From assembly GCF_051106095.1 (NCBI RefSeq), contig NC_135783.1, positions 196,304,947 to 196,368,946 on the forward strand: a stretch of DNA of 64,000 bases, written 5' to 3'. This document shows positions 19,133-30,837 of this stretch, in pieces. Each line of letters begins with the position of its first letter. The stretch's first letter is position 1. The stretch comes from Pogona vitticeps (Eukaryota; Chordata; Lepidosauria; Squamata; Agamidae). The position numbers and the translations under genes are program-made. The notes below the pieces were generated by a model that searched no databases, was not told the DNA's origin, and saw nothing but the letters and a program-made list of their open reading frames with translations.

Positions 19133-22100
19133 CTAAATCAGAAGTATGTTCAGCACAGAAGAGAGCATTATCCCCTTGACTACAGTGCTATAACAGATGG
19201 ATTCACATCATCTACCTTCTACAGCAATGAGGAACTAATCTCACATCACTCCTGTGACATACAATCCTGGGCATGTTTGCATGAAAGACAAACAGTGAGA
19301 AAAAAAACTGTGACATATAGCAGTATTACAAGCACTGTGATAGAAAAAAAAACTGTGAGATTAACAGAAAACACAACATATTTAGAAAACAAACATTCAG
19401 AACGTATAGTGTAACACACTCCGCCTAGGAGCCTAAATCCAATGCCACACTCATGGATGCCTGCTAACCGGATCCAGTTTCCTTCTGCAGCCCTCCATGA
19501 CCTGCTCCTGTTATCTACTCCAGAGAGTTTTCTCAACACTTTGGAGCAGATTTCAGAATAAACAAGGGGTTGTGGCGATGATGTGTGGCAGAATTACATC
19601 CCTCTAAGTCCCCACTGACAGATGTGGTTCGCTCTGTGGAAATACCCTTTGGGATCCTACCTATATTACAGTGGTGCCTCACTTAGCGACGTTAATCCGT
19701 TCCAGGAAAAACGTCGCTAAGTGATTTAATCGTTAAGCGATTTTAAAAAGCCCATAGGAACGTATTAAAACACGTTTAATACATTCCTATGGTCTAAAAA
19801 CTTACCTTAAAGCGAAATTCCTCCATAGCGGTGGCCATTTTGGGTGCCTCTAAAGCCCCCGCTGTTTTGGAACCGCCAATCAGCTGTGCTTCCTCCAGGG
19901 AGACTGAGGCACCGCCGCCCCCACCGAGGCCGAGAAAGGTTGCTGCAGGCGCAGAGGGTCTTTCTCAGCCGGGGTGGCGGCGGCAGTGCCTCAGTCTCCC
20001 TGCCGAGGCTGGAGTTGAAAGGGGTGAGGAGAAAGAGAGAGAGAGCACGCGGAGGCGGCTGTTTGTGAAACTGGGTTCCCTGATCTTTGCAAACAACTGC
20101 CCATCAGCTGTGCTTCGGGCTGCTCTCTCTCCCCTCCCAGCCTCCCAGTTAATGGGCAGTTGTTTGCAAAGATCCCAGGGAAGCCAGCCTCCCATACCCC
20201 CGCGGACCAGCTGTACTTCAGCGCGTGCTCCCTCCCTCTCTCCCCTTGTAGCTCCACCCATGGCAGGGAGACTGAGGCATCGTGCCGCCGCCACCGCCTG
20301 GCCGAGAAAGACCCTATGCACTTGCAGCAAAGGTTGCTGCAGGCGCAGAGGGTCTTTCTTGGCCGGGGTGGCGGCGGCGTCTCAGTCTCCCTGCCGAGGC
20401 TGGAGTTGAAAGGGGTGGGGAGAGGGAGAGAGAGAGCACGCAGAGGCAGCAGTTTGGGAAGCTGGTTTCCCCGGGACCTTTGCAAACAACTGCCCATTAA
20501 CTGTGCTTCGGGCTGCTCTCTCTCCCCTCCCAGCTCCAGCCCAGGCTGGGAGGGGAGAGAGAGCAGCCTGAAGCACAGCTGATGGGTGGTTGTTTACAAA
20601 GATCGCAGGGAAGGCAGCTTCCCAAACCCGCGCCCATCAGCTGGGCTTCGGGGCTCTCTCTCTCCACCCCTCGCAATACAGCTGATCGGCGGGGCCTTTG
20701 GGATGATCGTGGGGAAGCGCTTCCCCATGATCATCGCAATGCGGTTTCCCCCCCATTTAAAACATCACAATGCGATCGCTTTTGCGATCGCAAAAACTCC
20801 TTCGGTGTGCGGATTCATCGTTAAACGGGGCGCTCGTTAAGCGAGGCACCATTGTATATTGAATCTATAAAACATACACAAAAGACATACAGACCTTTAA
20901 GTATCAGGTTTCAGACCACCTTAGATTTTTGTGGCCCAATGTACTACACTGAATTATGTTAAGGGGATAGGAGTCTATGTCCTTTTAAAATTAGGAGCCC
21001 CCCCCCGCCCTAAAGAAAAGGAAACCTGAGAAACACGGACATTCCACAGTTCCCTTACGAAGGGGTACAAATTTGCTTTACTTTGTTTTTCAAAGCAGGT
21101 TGTAAAATCTAATAGAGCTGAAACGAGAGAGTAAACGAGCCCCTTCACCAAGAGTAACACAGTGTCCAGAGCAGAACATAGATTTGTTCAGTAAATAAAC
21201 AAACTCGGTGCTATACAAAAGGGTTTGGATGATATTCAGGTAGTACAAGTAATATATGATGGAAGTAAAGATTAAGGCTGGGGCACAGAGGCAGCCTGTT
21301 TGAAGGGAAGAACACCAGATGAAGCCCACCAACCCAGGGGCCTTTCAAACCACTGTTTTTCCTTCTTCACAGGATCTCGCTGCAACGATAGAGACACAGG
21401 ATTTCACTGGAAGCAGAGGTCATTTGAAGGATCCCGGGATATCAAGAGGCCTGGCACTGGGGATCTTGGACAAGAAAGAAGTGGCAGGAGGAATGGTTCC
21501 CAAACCTGGGCCCCCCAGGTGTTGCAGGATTCCTGACCCTACCAGCTATACTTCTTCTGGCAGCTGAAGTCCAGAAACCTCTGGAAATCAAAGTTTAGGA
21601 ACTAGTCTAACCACTGGATAAGCAGTTTTAGACTAGACCTGGGAAACTTCGTACCCAAATTGTCACAGGAGGCACACTGGGCCTCCGTAGGGCACACCTG
21701 CTTGCTGTTTCCCAACCAAACTTCTCAGGTTTGAAAAGACAAATTGAAGAAGGGAGAAAACCACATAGGACCTCCTGAAAAGAATTGAATTTTTGAAAAA
21801 ATTAAAGCCTACTTAAATAAAGTAGCCTATATTCCCAAGAAAACAAAATGATAGGTATCGGCTGCAAGCAGCAGCCTAAAATGGGTGCTGAGGGGAGTAT
21901 AAACATCAAAGCCATTTTCCTGGAACAACCACAATGGTAAGAAATAGGAACAGGATTCTAATCCTTACCCCCAACGCGAAAAGATGTGAAACTTACCACA
22001 AGAGAGTAGATAATAAGCAACAGGACAAAAATCTGCTGTGGACAGATGTACTCTGAGCTGAGCAAAAAGGAGAGAGATGGCAGGATGGGGGGGAGAAAAA

Positions 22101-22449
22101 CCAGCATGGAGAAAGCTGCAGTGGTCTAATGCGAGCGATGGTCAGAAACAGAGCATTTTAGTGCCAGAGGCAGAAGGCAAAGAAGCATCAGGTCCTAGAT
22201 GTTTAGAAGAGGCAGCAGAAGGAGCAGGAGGACTGGTTCTGGCCAACATGCGCGGGTGTGGAGCGAGAAGGAGAAGCATGTTTTTGATTAGTTCAAGAAT
22301 ATGCACCTAGAAGAAAACACAGCAGTTTTGGAGTGAAAGAGAACTGGTAGCAAGACTTCAGAAGAAATCAAGGGCTCCACATTTATGCACAAATACTACT
22401 GCAGGTTGCTAAAGGGAGGACTCCCACTTTGTTGGCCACACATGCTAAC
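19133..22449 (-). other. ITPRID2 intron with Tigger-like insertion
   Basis: Contains the Tigger-like element 19669-20854, a degenerate hAT-like stretch near 21495-21600, and an exon-like 61-bp segment at 21997-22057 that I reject as a coding exon. Otherwise unremarkable. Confidence 0.7.
19669..20854. mobile_element. Tigger-like non-autonomous DNA transposon with GC-rich palindromic core
   Basis: The ends read CAGTGGTGCCTCACTTAGCG and the complementary CGTTAAGCGAGGCACCATTG, flanked by TA on both sides, the signature of Tc1/mariner Tigger-type elements. The outer 130 bp contain further short inverted copies of the CGTTAAGCGA type. The interior (about 19850-20690) is GC-rich and made of repeated and inverted blocks, such as GAGACTGAGGCA...GCCTCAGTCTCC and GCTGTGCTTCGGGCTGCTCT. 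No transposase frame is present; open frames in it arise from the repeated GC-rich blocks. Confidence 0.88.
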
Positions 22450-22577
22450 CTTTCTTCGTCCGTCATGTGCTGATAAACTGTTGTCTGTTGGCGTAACATG
22501 GCCAATTCCAAGTCCATCATCTGGGTTCTGAAGAGGTTTAGGTTCCTTCTCACCACTTGAAGATCTTGGAAGGTATT
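22450..22577 (-). CDS. ITPRID2: ITPRID2 coiled-coil exon 1
   Basis: A 128-bp exon (phase 0 to 2) with acceptor ATCTAG and an unusual donor GTTAGC. It encodes [20 protein letters not shown] and [20 protein letters not shown] then EE(R), a Leu/Gln-rich helix. In the human protein an extra segment can precede this exon; I did not find it in the intron before. Confidence 0.93.
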
Positions 22578-22696
22578 CTAGATTGGTACACAGGGGAAAA
22601 TATCCATATTTACTGAACATTGCCAAGATCCAAGTAAAAAGAACAATTTTTACCAATATATTTTTGTGGAAACTATTTGGATCAAGGCATGGTGAA

Positions 22697-22778
22697 TAGA
22701 TGGCCCTCCAGGTATTCCTGAATCCTAATTCTCATCATGGCCCAGCATGGTTGTGCTGGACAAAGCTGGTGGGAACTG
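22697..22778. repeat. Foldback repeat fragment (CTCCAGGTATTCCTGAATCC type)
   Basis: GGCCCTCCAGGTATTCCTGA then TTCTCATCATGGCCCAGCATGG is one half of a common sauropsid repeat whose full form folds back on itself. A better copy is at 50124-50232. Confidence 0.45.
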
Positions 22779-23512
22779 TTCTGAGGTAGGCTTTGCACTG
22801 AGTAGGTGGCAGGAACCTGCAGCTCATGGGCTGAAGCAGCCACAGATCTCGCCTCATTCTCCTTTTCCCTCGAAAACAGGTCAGAGAAAGCAAGAGATGA
22901 CGTGTCCGGAGAAGGTAAGAGAACCTACACACCAGTTCTGTCTCTTCATCTGAGAAAGGGGACAGGAATGCTGCAGAGCATCCACTAGCTCAGGAATCCT
23001 GTATGCATACTCACAGTTAATACTGTTTTGCCATGAACAAACAAGATATGCATGAATAATAATTTTTAAAAGCACCATTTACTTCATAGAGAGGTAGAAC
23101 AGATGATCTCTCAGGGCTGTAAGGGGATGAAGGAACATCATGGCCTCTCATCATTGGGTTCTAGAAAGGGAGAGAAGGAACAAACTATGTAACTTGATGC
23201 ATCCAATAAAACTAGTAGACAGCAGCCTTGCACTCATACATGTGGGAGAAGACAGGAGAACTTTAAAGAAAGCAGACAAGGCGGACGTGCTCGTTTTGCT
23301 CTTCTTGAATAACTTGACAGTCAAAATAACTTTGCACTTCAAGGGAAACAAACATACTCTTTCAACCCGCAGTCTGTGGCCTGGACCCACACTACTGCCC
23401 CCCCCCCAAGAGACATGCATGCAAGAAGAGCCAATCCTACTAGCAGAGTTACAACGGCTACTGCAGTACTGTACACTGAAGACATGGATATAGGGCAGCC
23501 CAAGTTTGCTCT

Positions 23513-23615
23513 ACCTCAGAGGCCCTCCAGTTGATGGACTACAACTGCCATCAACCTCAGGCACACAGCCAATGATAAGAATTCACAGGGATGTGGTCCA
23601 ACAGCATCTGGAGGT
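23513..23615. repeat. Foldback repeat, same family as 50124-50232
   Basis: GAGGCCCTCCAGTTGATGGA and ACTACAACTGCCATCAACCT on the left, GTGGTCCAACAGCATCTGGA on the right, partially complementary. Probably a MITE copy. Confidence 0.55.
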
Positions 23616-23726
23616 CCCGTTGCTCTGCTCTGCTCTGACTTCATCTCAATAACTGTTTCCAGAGTACATGCCTCTGAACATTTGGACATGCACTAAGATT
23701 TTTGACATCTATAAACCTGTAATTCC

Positions 23727-23730
<4 letters not shown>

Positions 23731-23757
<27 letters not shown>

Positions 23758-23758
23758 G
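23731..23758. repeat. (TC)n microsatellite
   Basis: Fourteen or so CT units. Confidence 0.9.
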
Positions 23759-25125
23759 GGTGATAGGGCATATTCAGATAGAAAGCTGAACCACGTGTCT
23801 CTGGAAAGAGTATTTGTTCTAAGCTGAAAAATAAGTTTAATTTCAACCCCCCTTCCAGCAGAGGAATTTGCAGGCAGCAACTCAATACCTTTGAGATGTA
23901 ATTTCTCACCCTTCTCCCTTCAAAGAACAAAGAGCAACACATAGGACATAGTCTACCTAACAAACTGTGCCAGAGCTACACCCCCCCACATCCTGCACAA
24001 TGAATGGAAAGAGCATTGACCTTTTTAGCTTGGTTGTATGTTGCAAATCTAGTACACCAACTCTTGGAGCAATGATGACCTACCAACACCAAAGGAATGT
24101 TCGAATTTCACAAACCAAGTGAGTCAGGCTTTGTTACTGTTCATGATCAACCAGATTTCAACACTTCTGGTCCGGTTCTTGGGAAAACCCCACGGAGGAA
24201 GCAACAGTCCATACGTATCATATTAAGCTATGTGAGATTTCTGTTTGTGAAGGTGTCTTGAAAAAGGTGAACATCTCCCACTCCCCTGCTCCTACAAGCC
24301 CTCTGAAAACAACAGAGGATTGTAGCTGGCAAGCCTTCTGTAATAGGACTGACTGGACTGTGAAATGCAAACTGGAAAAATATCTAGGAAAATTTACAGA
24401 AATGAGCCCATGTAAAGGGTGGGTGCTTAAGAAAAAAAATCAGATAAAAAGCTATAAATATTCAAAATATTGCAGCTGAAATGCTAACATTGCCATTCCT
24501 GCTGTTCTCTTCTGCCTTTCCCAAATTTGAGCACACCCTTGAAAAATACATGTGGCATGAAAATCTTATCGTGCGTTTAATTTCCTTAGATTTTCACAGT
24601 GAACTTGGTTCACAGCTTGAGGCCTGCCCATGGTTTTGATAACATCTCTGGCGTCTGAGACATGGCCAGATCTTAGATTCACCCCAGGCAGCATGTGCAA
24701 GAAGCCTCTAAATAGGGCTGGACAACTGCGAAATTTATTATACCTCAAAGGCTTAGAAATGTGTTGTGATATAAACATCCATTACTAAATAAGAGTTCAT
24801 TCCTCAGAAGCTTTTGCCATGATAACTTTATTAGACTTTAAGATGTACAATTCTTTGATTCCAGATTAAATGAAATAAAATTCTTTCCTCATAGATTTTT
24901 GTTTTCACATCCTAATTTTTGGCCTTGTTTATGCAAATGGCAAGATGATCAAGCATCCTATTTGGACCTGTGAATTCAAATCCCAGCGTAGAAACAGAAT
25001 CCCGGCATGGCCTTGGACACAACTTTTTTTTCCACGACAGTCATCAGAATCAATGACATACATGGCAGCACAAAATGCCTTCAGTTTGTAGAATTATAAA
25101 TCTATACAAACAACTGAAGTCCAAT

Positions 25126-25380
25126 GTATTCATGAAGGCTTTCACGGCTGGGGTCTAATGGTTGTTGTGGGTTTTTCGGGCTCTTTGGCTGTGTTCTGAA
25201 GATTGTTCTTCCTAACGTTTCGCCCGTCTCTGTGGCCGGCATCTTCAGAGGACAGCACTCTCTAGTGGACCAGAGCACAGAGTGCTGTCCTCTGAAGATA
25301 CCGGCCACAGAGACTGGCGAAACGTTAGGAAGAACAACCTTCAGAACACCGCCAAAGAGCCCGAAAAACCCACAGCAACC
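25126..25380. mobile_element. Palindromic retroposed unit with 14-bp target duplication, Penelope-like candidate
   Basis: Two inverted halves. The left half reads toward the centre GGTTGTTGTGGGTTTTTCGG ... CCTAACGTTTCGCC ... GGCCGGCATCTTCAGAGGAC. The right half is its complement. The unit is flanked by AACTGAAGTCCAAT at 25112-25125 and 25381-25394, a 14-bp direct repeat expected of target-primed insertion. A second, shorter copy of the family is at about 41754-41948. Palindromic copies with duplications of this length are known for Penelope-like elements; the family name is inference. Confidence 0.7.
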
Positions 25381-25487
25381 AACTGAAGTCCAATTGCATG
25401 CTTTATCTTTCTTCTTAGCCAGCTCAAGTCACATAGACATGCAGATCCCCACCTCATCACAAGTGGTAGCCTCTTTCTCCCACCCAA

Positions 25488-25592
25488 TGCCCCAGATGTC
25501 TTTGACTACGACTCCCCTGATCTCTAGTTAGCTGGGCTATTGAGTGCTATGGCTGGGGCTACTGGCAACTGTAGTCCAATACAACTGGAAGC
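25488..25592. repeat. Foldback repeat next to the large exon
   Basis: GCCCCAGATGTCTTTGACTA and the later GGCAACTGTAGTCCAATACA ACTGG-type right side are partially complementary, as in the 50124-50232 family. It ends about 35 bp from the exon donor. Confidence 0.45.
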
Positions 25593-25627
25593 CCCAGAGA
25601 CGGAAAAAAACTTCGACTCTTTCTTAC

Positions 25628-26797
25628 CTGGGAAAGGTTTTGTAAGGAGCTCCTGATGTCGTGCAAAACTCTCCTCAGCTGCATTTCGACCGTGGAGGGC
25701 GTGTTCGTAGTTGGGAGCTGGCAAGGGGGTCCATAAGGGCCCCGTGAGTGATAGCATCCGAAGGGGGAAGGCAAGGCACTGCAAGAAGACCCAGGGGTGC
25801 TCGGGATGCTGTGCGCACTAAATGTTCTCATGTGAGCACACAAGGGCCTGTCTGGGCACTCGGAATGCAGCGAATGCAGCGAACAGGAGGACTGGGACAT
25901 AAAGGCCGGGAGATGCAGAGGGCAGCTCCGCCTCTGGCTGCGGCATGGCTCCTCCGCCGTCTTGTTTACAGGAGGAGGGGAAGATTCTTTCTTGAGAGAG
26001 GAAGGTGCAATGAAGAGGGTGGACGTACACCTGGGAGGACTGCTGCTGATCTCAGGGCTGGGCTGCCCTTCTTCCTTCTTCTCGCCTTCTTCAGGTGTGC
26101 CATACTTGTATGTGAAGGAGGGAGGGCTGCAGAAGGTCTGCTTTCCCGGAGCCACCTGAACACTCACAGAGGAGACAACTCTCACGGGGTTTAACAGCGT
26201 GGTCGGGAGGGACTGGGAGCGCCGCAGGGGGTAGCCCAGGTCAGCGATTCGATGCCTCTGCTTGAAGAGAAGGTCTTTGGATTTGAGCAAAGGGCGGCCG
26301 GCTCTGGAATCGGACGAGCCGCCCATTCGTCTCTGGGCTCTTTGCAAAGCGCTGCTAACCCGCTCCGCCGAGGAAGGAGCCGAACTGCTGCTTTCTATGG
26401 AGGGCACGGATTTGAGAATGTGGTGGGTTTTGTAGGGCGGGAACTCGCACTCGCTGCTTTTATCGACATCACTCTCTTCGCTGCCTTCCTCCAAGGCTTC
26501 AGCTGCCGCCTCTTCGCCACTTTGCACAAAACGTCCTTGGCCAAGCTCTTTCCCTTGGACTCCACTGGGAGTCCGGCCCTCCAGCATCATCTGACCTTTT
26601 CCTTCCTGCATCTCGGAAAGCATCTCTGGGTTTCCTTGCTCTGCTTCGGAGAGGAGGAATTCCTCCTCGTCAAGCTCACTGAAATAGGGCTGCTGTTCCG
26701 CTACTGGGGTCTTGAGTTCTTCGCTGCAAGACATGACTGTGGTCTCACTGTCACAGCTGTCGGCGCTGCTTCCCATGGCCTGCAAGGAGTCATGTCC
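25628..26797 (-). CDS. ITPRID2: ITPRID2 large central exon
   Basis: A 1170-bp exon (390 codons, phase 0 at both ends), between TTGTCAG and GTAAGA. It opens GHDSLQAMGSSADSCDSETT, runs through an acidic stretch (SELDEEEFLLSEAEQ), then an Arg/Ser-rich part (HRIADLGYPLRRSQSLPTTL), a Cys/His/Ser-rich stretch and finally VEMQLRRVLHDIRSSLQNLS. The opening and closing motifs are diagnostic for ITPRID2; the middle is probably disordered. Confidence 0.94.
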
Positions 26798-28051
26798 CTG
26801 ACAAGGAGAGATGGGAAAGGGGTGGGGAAGAACCAGCGGCCATGAAAACAGACAAAGAAACAAACAGAACAAAATGTTTGCCTTTTCACAGAGATTAAAA
26901 AAACACTGGGCAGAGGGGGCCACGACTTTGTCATATTTTTAAACTATGCAAGGCTTTCCTTTTCCTTTTTAAATTATCACCTTTGCCACTGAATTTGGAT
27001 TCCTTTTCACTCTACAGAAAGAGACTTCTTGTTCAGCCCAAAAAGATACTTCCTACAAACAGCACAGGAAAGCCCTGGACAGAAAGCCCTTTAAGAAATT
27101 CAGCCAATTCTGCCTGTCCCCTGGATTCCCTTATTTCCCAAATTCAGTCATGCAGACACAATACTTGTGGCATTCAGAACATGACTGCTTTTTAAAACTC
27201 AAACTTTATTTTTCTTTACTTTATTTTTAATTACTTAGTAGCTTGTAACCTAACAGGCCTCCATGAGCAATGCAGCACTCTCATTAGGGTCGCCCACATT
27301 GAGCAATTACATCCCTCCAAAAACATTATATGCGTTTAACAATCTGGTAAAGACTTTCTTCCACCAGATTTTTTTTTCCTGATTGAGCTTAATTTTTCCC
27401 CTGTCTAAATGGCAGCAGAATAGCAGCACACGGTACTGCTACTGTTTAGTTGTCCTGTTCCGTCATATGATATTACTGGGAGAACTGCATTGTTTATGCT
27501 GCTGGTACTGATATGGTGTTTCATGTTTACCTTCAAGCAACAAGCTTGGATTCAGAAAATATTGGAATAATTTATTTATTTATAAATAAATAAATAAATA
27601 AATAAATAAATTACCTTCAAGCAACAAGCTTGGATTCAGAAAATATTGGAATAACTTTGAACATGCTATTTCAACATGGAAAGCCACAATGATTCATGAA
27701 ACTAAATGTTATTTTATAAACTTCATGCTTGCACTTATCTAATTGGCAAAAGAAGTGGAAGCACTCAAGGCTGCTGGGTAATTATGAGGTCCGTACAATA
27801 GACCACCATGAAATCAGAAGATCCTGCCGCACTTAGATCAAATCTTTTAATTGCAAATAGGACTTGTTGTTGCATCCTCGTCAGTACAGAACACAGAAAC
27901 AAGCCAATCCCACCACTCTACACTCCTCCCTTTTATGTGCTAAGTATCTTTCACACATATTGCAAAATGCTAACTATGGAAACAGGCAGGGAGCAGCAAG
28001 TGGGGTTTTGAGCAATGAGGACAAACACATCTCATTCACATGCAACCTTAC
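26798..28051 (-). other. Short ITPRID2 intron with 43-bp duplication
   Basis: Mostly unique AT-rich sequence. A 43-bp direct duplication flanks an AT-only tract at 27529-27655. Confidence 0.7.
27529..27655. repeat. 43-bp direct repeat flanking a (TTTA)/(TAAA) tract
   Basis: The segment TTACCTTCAAGCAACAAGCT ... GGAATAA occurs at about 27528-27570 and again at about 27611-27653, identical by eye. Between the copies is only TTTATTTATTTATAAATAAATA and more TAAA units, about 40 bp. Confidence 0.9.
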
Positions 28052-28146
28052 CTGAAGTTGATTTAGCAAGAAGCAGTCTGTGGAAGAAGCATCTTCTGCA
28101 AAACCGCTGCTGTCCGAATGCTGACTTGCTGATCGTAAAAGCTGGT
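28052..28146 (-). CDS. ITPRID2: ITPRID2 exon, [17 protein letters not shown]
   Basis: A 95-bp exon (phase 1 to 0), between TTCTAG and GTAAGG. It reads [20 protein letters not shown] then [11 protein letters not shown]. The [12 protein letters not shown] motif is strongly conserved in ITPRID2 and its paralogues and looks like a phosphorylatable serine cluster. Confidence 0.93.
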
Positions 28147-29303
28147 CTAGAAGAGAGGGAAATAATCACATGCAGGGTGAACAGGCCTCTCAGAGTTAAC
28201 ATGTACACAAATCTGTATTTAGCTACTTGGAAGGATGCATGCGTTTATTTTAGAGAACTTAAATACCCCATCTTTCCCACATTAAAGGCTTTGTTTTTCA
28301 AATCACTGCCATTTCCCCAAATCACACAGAAGACACCTTAACTGCGAGGGACCAGGATTTCCATCATTTACCCAAATCACGACGTCTGTCACACAAAAAA
28401 AGGGAGGGGGGAACACTTGCAAATATGTCATACTTGTGAAATTTCTACTGGTGGTTGAAAGACAGCCATCCTTCACATTTTTCAGTCCTGTTTTGTGGGA
28501 TGCAGAAAGTAAGTGAATTCCAGGGTAGCATTATGCAATCTACGCAGGGTCCACTAACCTATTCATTTTTCCCCGCTCTGTAAGACAGTAACTTCCCCAT
28601 TGCAGAAGTCCTATTTGTACATTTCTTCGAATGTGCAAAGAGCCCTAGATACTTGGGTGATGATTGAGGTGTATGTTCTGTCTAGCCCTACACCAGTTGC
28701 TACCAAAACACCCCATCAACTGAGCAAACGTTCTGGTTGTTCCACCAATCTGGCAAAAAAAGAGAGGGACTATCCAGTGTCTGGCAAGCCCAAGTACATG
28801 TCTGGGGTTGGCTTTCAGCTTGATGGAACACAAAAGAGTAGTAGATTTTATCTGAATTTTAGCTGATAGATATCAAGTGACTTCAAATGAAATGTACTTG
28901 TATTTCATGTAAAGATCTATAGGATAAAACAGTAACAAAACAAATTTCGTAGAATGTGTATGCATGAAGTCATCCTAAACGAGGAACTAAAAACTGCTTC
29001 ATCATTCAACCTGAGTCATTTTGAGCCCATTCCAGACTGGGTGTGATGGGAAGTTGGCCATTGCACTTTAGCAACATTTTAAATTTTTTTGTAAACTTCA
29101 GATACAAGTTTCATGCCCCATTCAGTACAATCTGCCCTAAGACAGACTGATGGAGCGCCATCTATTTGTGCAGAATGGGCCAAAGAGATGGCAAGGCTGA
29201 CACTAATCCAAGCTGAGCTATCAACTGGCTTTTAGCATGCCACTAGAAATGCACATTTACATCCAGTTGCACTGGAGTACTTCAGGCAAAAAAGAAAATC
29301 ATT

Positions 29304-29358
29304 CATTCATTCATTCATTCATTCATTCATTCAGTCTGTCTGTCTGTCTGTCTGTCTG
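29304..29358. repeat. Compound (ATTC)n(TCTG)n microsatellite
   Basis: About eight ATTC units run directly into about six GTCT units. Confidence 0.92.
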
Positions 29359-30837
29359 AGAGAGCTCTACATACACAAAAAAGGAGAGATAAAACTTGAG
29401 ATGAAACAGAAACAACTTTGCTAGATTAGGGCAGATGACTATGTTTATGTGGTACATGTGTATGTGTTTGTATGTTACGGAGAACATTGGAAATCTGTCC
29501 CTTTTCCCTAACACCGTGCAACACTAAACAGCACACTGGCTGTACAATAAAAGGTGACCCAGGATCTTCAAAGGGCAGGATCAAAGAAGGGGGGCTATGG
29601 GGTGGATGACTGCGCTGGACTGAGGGGCCCTGTGGACACTGACACCATCTGCAGTGTCTGTCAGATCACATAATCTGAATAGAAGCATAAAACAGGCTGC
29701 AAATATTTCATTATCAGGTCAAAATACTTAGCACAACAGGAATTCAGCCATGTGTCCTTCCCTACAGAAAGTGAGTGTGAGGGAGACAGTGTGTGTTTGT
29801 GTGTCTGTGCAAAATTTTCTCCAGTATAACTGTGTTTCTGTTAGCCCCCAGCCACTTATTTGAGAATTTCTGCGGTTTATTTTCAGGACCATGAACCAGG
29901 TTGCAGGGGGAGAAAGACAACTGGCCTCTTTTCGCTTTCCACCACTGGAAGTGCTCTGATGGGTAAGAAAACGTTCATGGACAGAAGGAACCCTTTCACC
30001 TGTGGAAAACAAGTTCTAGACCCAACCCAATTTCTATAGGCTCTTAAATATTGTTCACTACATACAACTACTGTACATACGTTCCGAAAACAGAACCCTC
30101 TCAAAATTCATCATAATATTTGTGTGCAGAGACACAGGGAGGACCATTTCTCAGAGAACATTTCCAGGGAAGGTGAAATTCTCCAGCAGTGCCTTAAAGG
30201 TGAAAGTTACCATTAGCAGTAATTGTAGTGCAAATCTGCTCTTTTTAGCCCGAGGGTTTGGACTGGATTTTTGTACTCCTCTAGCAAATAGCGACAAAGA
30301 GAACTGTGTGAGAAGTTAGGAAAACATTGCCCTCTCTCTTTTGGCATTCAAAAGCACCGTGCAAAGGTGAGGGTGGGCGATACCTTTGTTAGACCACTAA
30401 CAATTTATAAACAGAAGCTAGCTTTTGGTCCATACAGAAGTAAGCTAAGCACAAGAATCCTGAAGCTTATCCGTAAGAATTATTCAGAAATTCCTCCATG
30501 TTTGAAATATATTTCCAAAAGGATTTTATTTTCTATCAATTTAAAAGAGAACGGCTGGGCAAGTTTTCAGCACAACACTATTATGTAATGTATGCTACAT
30601 TTTACTTCTCTCCAGGAAGTCCTACGTTACAGATCCACGGTCATATGGAAGTGCTTCTGGGCTCTCTCACCGGTAATGCCAGCAAAGCATAGGCGCTGGG
30701 AGATTCTACCAAGCTGGTAAAGCTTCAAGTATGACTCCTAATGGCAGATATCATGTATGCAATCTGTCAGCCTAACTAAGCACAGAGAGGCTCTTTATCA
30801 TGAGAACTGCCACTAGGTCATGAATAGGCCATAGCTA

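Larger units (their letters stand above)
22578..25627 (-). other. ITPRID2 intron with foldback repeats
   Basis: Holds short foldback repeats near 22697-22778 and 23513-23615, a (TC)n tract at 23731-23758, a possible MIR-like remnant near 24940-25020, and the palindromic retroposed unit 25126-25380. The extra exon present before the coiled coil in human ITPRID2 was looked for here and not found. Confidence 0.6.

Noticed and set aside
19831-20582. Several overlapping Pro/Arg-rich open frames on both strands
   Set aside because: They lie in the GC-rich palindromic core of the Tigger-like element and arise from its composition and repetition.
21997-22057. Exon-like segment on the minus strand with TTGCTCAG acceptor and GTAAGT donor, open in frame after the exon at 22450-22577
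   Set aside because: Its length of 61 bp would shift the frame of the following coiled-coil exon, and its reading has no counterpart in ITPRID2. Treated as a pseudo-exon.
25752-26845. Plus-strand open frames of 148 and 197 residues
   Set aside because: They lie opposite the large ITPRID2 exon, whose protein is recognised, and are its shadows.
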